Both the position numbers and the translations under genes were made by a program. A stretch of 64,000 nucleotides of DNA, taken from positions 282,501 to 346,500 of the forward strand of contig NZ_CP066308.1 in NCBI RefSeq assembly GCF_016406105.1, in the 5' to 3' direction. This document shows positions 61,600 to 64,000 of this stretch, piece after piece; position 1 is the first letter of the stretch, and each line of letters starts with the position of its first letter. The DNA comes from Brevibacillus composti. Lineage in GTDB: Bacteria; Bacillota; Bacilli; Brevibacillales; Brevibacillaceae. The notes beneath the pieces are model-generated. The model was given only the letters and a program-made list of their open reading frames with translations, did no database searches and was not told the origin of the DNA.

Positions 61600-62625
61600 A
61601 TGAAAAAGAGGTTTAGTGTGATTGGCGCATGGATTCTGTCTGTCTCGCTCTTGCTGACGGCTTGCGGCGGCGGAAACAGCACAGCAGGAGGCAACGGCGG
61701 AGAGGGCGGCAGCTCCGGCGAGAAGCCAAAACGGATCGCGCTCGTCATGCGCCAAAACGTCGGCACCTTCTCGGCCCAGTACATCGCTGGCGTCAAAGCG
61801 GAAGTGGAGAAAAACGGCGGAGAGCTGACCGTCTTCAATGCGGATACGGATCTGGCGAAGATGGCCTCCAATCTGGATGCGGCGGTCAACCAGCGCTTTG
61901 ACGGCATTTTGATCGACCACGGTACAGCCGAAGCGCTGCAGCAGGGAGCGGAAAAAGCGGTCAAACAAAACATCCCGCTCGTCTTGTTCGATACAGACAT
62001 CAAACTGCCGGGCGTACCGGTGGTGGAGCAGGATGACCAGAAGCTGGCCGAGCTGAGCCTGGAGAAGCTGGCCGAGGATACCGGCGGCAAAGGGAATATC
62101 GTGAAAATCTGGGTGGCCGGCTTTGCCCCGATGGAAAAGCGGCAAATCACCTATGAAGCGTTCCTGAAAAAATATCCGGACATCAAAGAAATCGCCGCTT
62201 TCGGCAGCGCGACCAACAATACGGCGCTGGACACGCAATCCCAGATGGAAGCGATCCTCAAGAAGTACCCGAACAAAGGGGACATCACGGCGGTGTGGGC
62301 TTCCTGGGATGAGTTCGCCAAAGGCGCGACTCGCGCGATTCAGCAGGCGGGCCGCACAGAGATCAAAGTCTACTCCATCGACCTCAGCGACGAGGATTTG
62401 CAGTTCATTCAGGATCCGTCTACGTCTTGGGTCGCGACAGCGGCCGTGGATCCCGGCAATATCGGACGCATCCAGGCGCAGACGGTCTTCCAAAAAATCA
62501 AGGGCGAGCAGGTCCCCGACAGCGTAAAGCTGAACCCGGTGCTGGTCAAACGCGAGGATTTGCCGACGGATAAAAAAATCACGATGGGCGAGCTGTCGCA
62601 GTACGTAAGCGAATGGGGCAAGTGA
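61600..62625 (+). CDS. S-box-regulated sugar-type ABC substrate-binding lipoprotein
   Basis: A 341-aa periplasmic-binding protein of the RbsB/type I group. Lipoprotein signal with Cys in LLLTACGGGNS (near 19). The fold begins KRIALVMRQNVGTFSAQYIAG and continues with DGILIDHGTAEALQ and AVWASWDEFAKGATRAIQ. ATG 61600 follows AAAAGGGGGTTTTCC. SAM control indicates the ligand is tied to methionine economy; a methylthioribose-like sugar is my inference. The importer ATPase follows. Confidence 0.88.
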   Translation: MKKRFSVIGAWILSVSLLLTACGGGNSTAGGNGGEGGSSGEKPKRIALVMRQNVGTFSAQYIAGVKAEVEKNGGELTVFNADTDLAKMASNLDAAVNQRFDGILIDHGTAEALQQGAEKAVKQNIPLVLFDTDIKLPGVPVVEQDDQKLAELSLEKLAEDTGGKGNIVKIWVAGFAPMEKRQITYEAFLKKYPDIKEIAAFGSATNNTALDTQSQMEAILKKYPNKGDITAVWASWDEFAKGATRAIQQAGRTEIKVYSIDLSDEDLQFIQDPSTSWVATAAVDPGNIGRIQAQTVFQKIKGEQVPDSVKLNPVLVKREDLPTDKKITMGELSQYVSEWGK

Positions 62626-62705
62626 TCCAGTAGATTCGGTGCAACTTATTCCCGTTGATCCTTCATCAACGGGATTCTTCCTTATTAAAGGAGGGGGAGA
62701 GAGAA

Positions 62706-64000
62706 ATGACGACCTTGCAAATGAACGGCATCTCCAAAAGCTTTTCCGGCGTGCCGGCGCTCCGGTCGGTCGACTTCGAAGTCAGGGCCGGAGAAGTGCA
62801 CGCCTTGCTCGGAGCCAACGGAGCGGGGAAAAGCACCTTGATGAAGATATTGACCGGTGCCTATCAGGCCGATGCGGGGCGCATTCTGATCGACGGCGCC
62901 GAGTGCGCCATCCAGTCGCCGCAAGCGGCGAAGCAGCTGGGGATTGAGTGCGTCTACCAAGAGGTGGATACGGCCCTGATCCCGTACCTGAGCGTAGCCG
63001 AAAACATCCTGCTGGATCAGCAGGTACAGAAAAAAGGCTTGATTCGCTGGAGCCGCCTCTATCAGCAAGCCGAGGAGATCCTCCAGACATTTGGCTTCTC
63101 CATTCCGGTGAAAAAACAGGTGGAGGCCTGTACCCTGTCGGAAAAACAGCTGATTCTGATTGCCCGTGCCGCTGCTCAGCAGGCCCGATTCATCATTTTT
63201 GACGAACCGACGGCGCCGCTCAGCAACAAGGAGACGGAACGGCTATTTGCCATCATCGAGCAGTGCAAGCGGGCGGGCATGGGCATCATCTATATCTCCC
63301 ACCGATTGGTGGAAATCTTTCAAATCTGTGACCGGATCACGGTGATGCGGGACGGGCAGCACATCTCGACCAAAGAGACGGGCGACACCGATATCGACGA
63401 AGTCATCTCTTCGATGCTGGGCAAGTCTTTTGACGAGGAGTTTCCCAAGGCCAAGGTGCCGATCGGCAAGACCATCCTCGAGGTGCATAAGGCCAGAGGG
63501 GGCAAGGTTCGCGAGGCCGATCTGCAGGTGCGCGAAGGGGAGATCGTCGGGGTAGTCGGCCTGGTCGGGGCGGGCAAAACGGAGCTGGCCCGTCTGTTGT
63601 TTGGAGCGGATCCTTGGGAGGGTGGAGAGCTGCGGATGGGCGGACGTCCGCTGCGCCTGCGCTCGCCAAAAGACGCCGTCGAGGCGGGAATTGTGCTCGT
63701 GCCGGAGGAGAGGCGCAAGGAAGGGATTTTCGTCGAGGAATCGGTGATGCACAATCTGTCGGTAGCGAGCCTGGCCAAGTGGGCGCCCAACGGATTTATC
63801 CAAAAGAGACTGGAGTCGATCCAGGCCACGGAGATCGTGCGGACACTCGGCGTCAAGACCGCTGACATCCGCCAGCCTGTCGGCCATCTGAGCGGCGGCA
63901 ACCAGCAAAAGGTAGCAATCGGCAAATGGCTGGAAACAGACGCCCGCCTCTTTTTGTTCGACGAGCCGACCAAGGGGGTCGACATCGGAGCAAAAAGCGA
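62706..64000 (+). CDS. sugar-type ABC importer ATPase (RbsA/MglA-like), cut by window end
   Basis: At least 431 residues of a two-domain ATPase, still open at the window edge. First domain: Walker A GANGAGKST near 36, degenerate signature TLSEKQLILIARA, Walker B IIFDEPTAPLS. Second domain: Walker A-like GLVGAGKTELARLLFG, signature LSGGNQQKVAIGKW and Walker B LFLFDEPTKGVDIG. The first signature reads LSEKQ rather than LSGGQ, as in RbsA proteins. ATG follows AAAGGAGGGGGAGAGAGAA. It pairs with the binding protein 80 bp upstream; permeases are expected beyond the window. Confidence 0.92.
   Translation, partial: MTTLQMNGISKSFSGVPALRSVDFEVRAGEVHALLGANGAGKSTLMKILTGAYQADAGRILIDGAECAIQSPQAAKQLGIECVYQEVDTALIPYLSVAENILLDQQVQKKGLIRWSRLYQQAEEILQTFGFSIPVKKQVEACTLSEKQLILIARAAAQQARFIIFDEPTAPLSNKETERLFAIIEQCKRAGMGIIYISHRLVEIFQICDRITVMRDGQHISTKETGDTDIDEVISSMLGKSFDEEFPKAKVPIGKTILEVHKARGGKVREADLQVREGEIVGVVGLVGAGKTELARLLFGADPWEGGELRMGGRPLRLRSPKDAVEAGIVLVPEERRKEGIFVEESVMHNLSVASLAKWAPNGFIQKRLESIQATEIVRTLGVKTADIRQPVGHLSGGNQQKVAIGKWLETDARLFLFDEPTKGVDIGAKS

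Overview
The window looks like chromosome of a spore-forming Bacillales bacterium, most likely Brevibacillus or a close relative in the Paenibacillaceae. The evidence is the order sigW-rsiW-cdaA-cdaR-glmM-glmS with a glmS ribozyme, a Spo0E-like gene, a SAM (S-box) riboswitch, an SLH-domain protein and YclNOPQ-type siderophore genes. The genus is an inference; no 16S gene is present.

Layout. 1-1.2 kb: a run of ten tRNA genes, the first cut by the window edge, with a duplicated tRNA-Val 3' end. 1.3-9.8 kb: arginase, a short Spo0E-like gene, the sigW-rsiW stress pair, the c-di-AMP cyclase pair cdaA-cdaR, glmM, then ribozyme-controlled glmS. 9.8-22.9 kb: an accessory defence island starting 24 bp after the glmS stop. 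It opens with a Tn7-like right end (four tandem 21-bp TnsB-type sites) and a truncated tnsA. It continues with an AT-rich cassette of a sigma-70 factor, a RecQ-like helicase, a catalytically degenerate HsdM-like domain fused to an HsdS-like recognition domain, and an unknown 169-aa protein, followed by a type I restriction system (hsdM-hsdS-hsdR). 23-33 kb: ordinary metabolic and signalling genes (SDR, DoxX, truncated chemotaxis receptor, two-component pair, quinone oxidoreductase, ArsR regulator, luciferase-like and old-yellow-enzyme flavoproteins). 33.1-36.9 kb: a YclNOPQ-type siderophore ABC transporter whose first permease has lost its first membrane helix.

37.2-45.1 kb: a complete type V-B CRISPR-Cas locus: cas12b, a cas4-cas1 fusion, cas2, a recognisable tracrRNA with promoter, anti-repeat and terminator, a leader, and an array of 31 identical 36-bp repeats with 30 spacers. 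45.1-47.1 kb: a cysteine-cluster protein, then a graveyard of ABC-transporter and aldehyde-dehydrogenase pieces joined by deletions. 47.4-57.7 kb: a Tad/Flp pilus locus (CpaB, TadZ, CpaF, TadB, TadC, pilin, prepilin peptidase, TadE, TadG) containing a secreted protein with cationic 11-residue repeats. 57.7-64 kb: a membrane protein, a DUF192 protein, a WG-repeat protein split by an in-frame amber codon, an SLH protein, and an S-box-controlled sugar-type ABC importer that runs off the window.

The most interesting parts are the sigma/RecQ/dead-methylase-TRD cassette beside the Tn7-like relic, which I cannot match to a named defence system, and the type V-B locus, whose tracrRNA can be read directly from sequence. 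No database search was possible; family names come from motif recognition.
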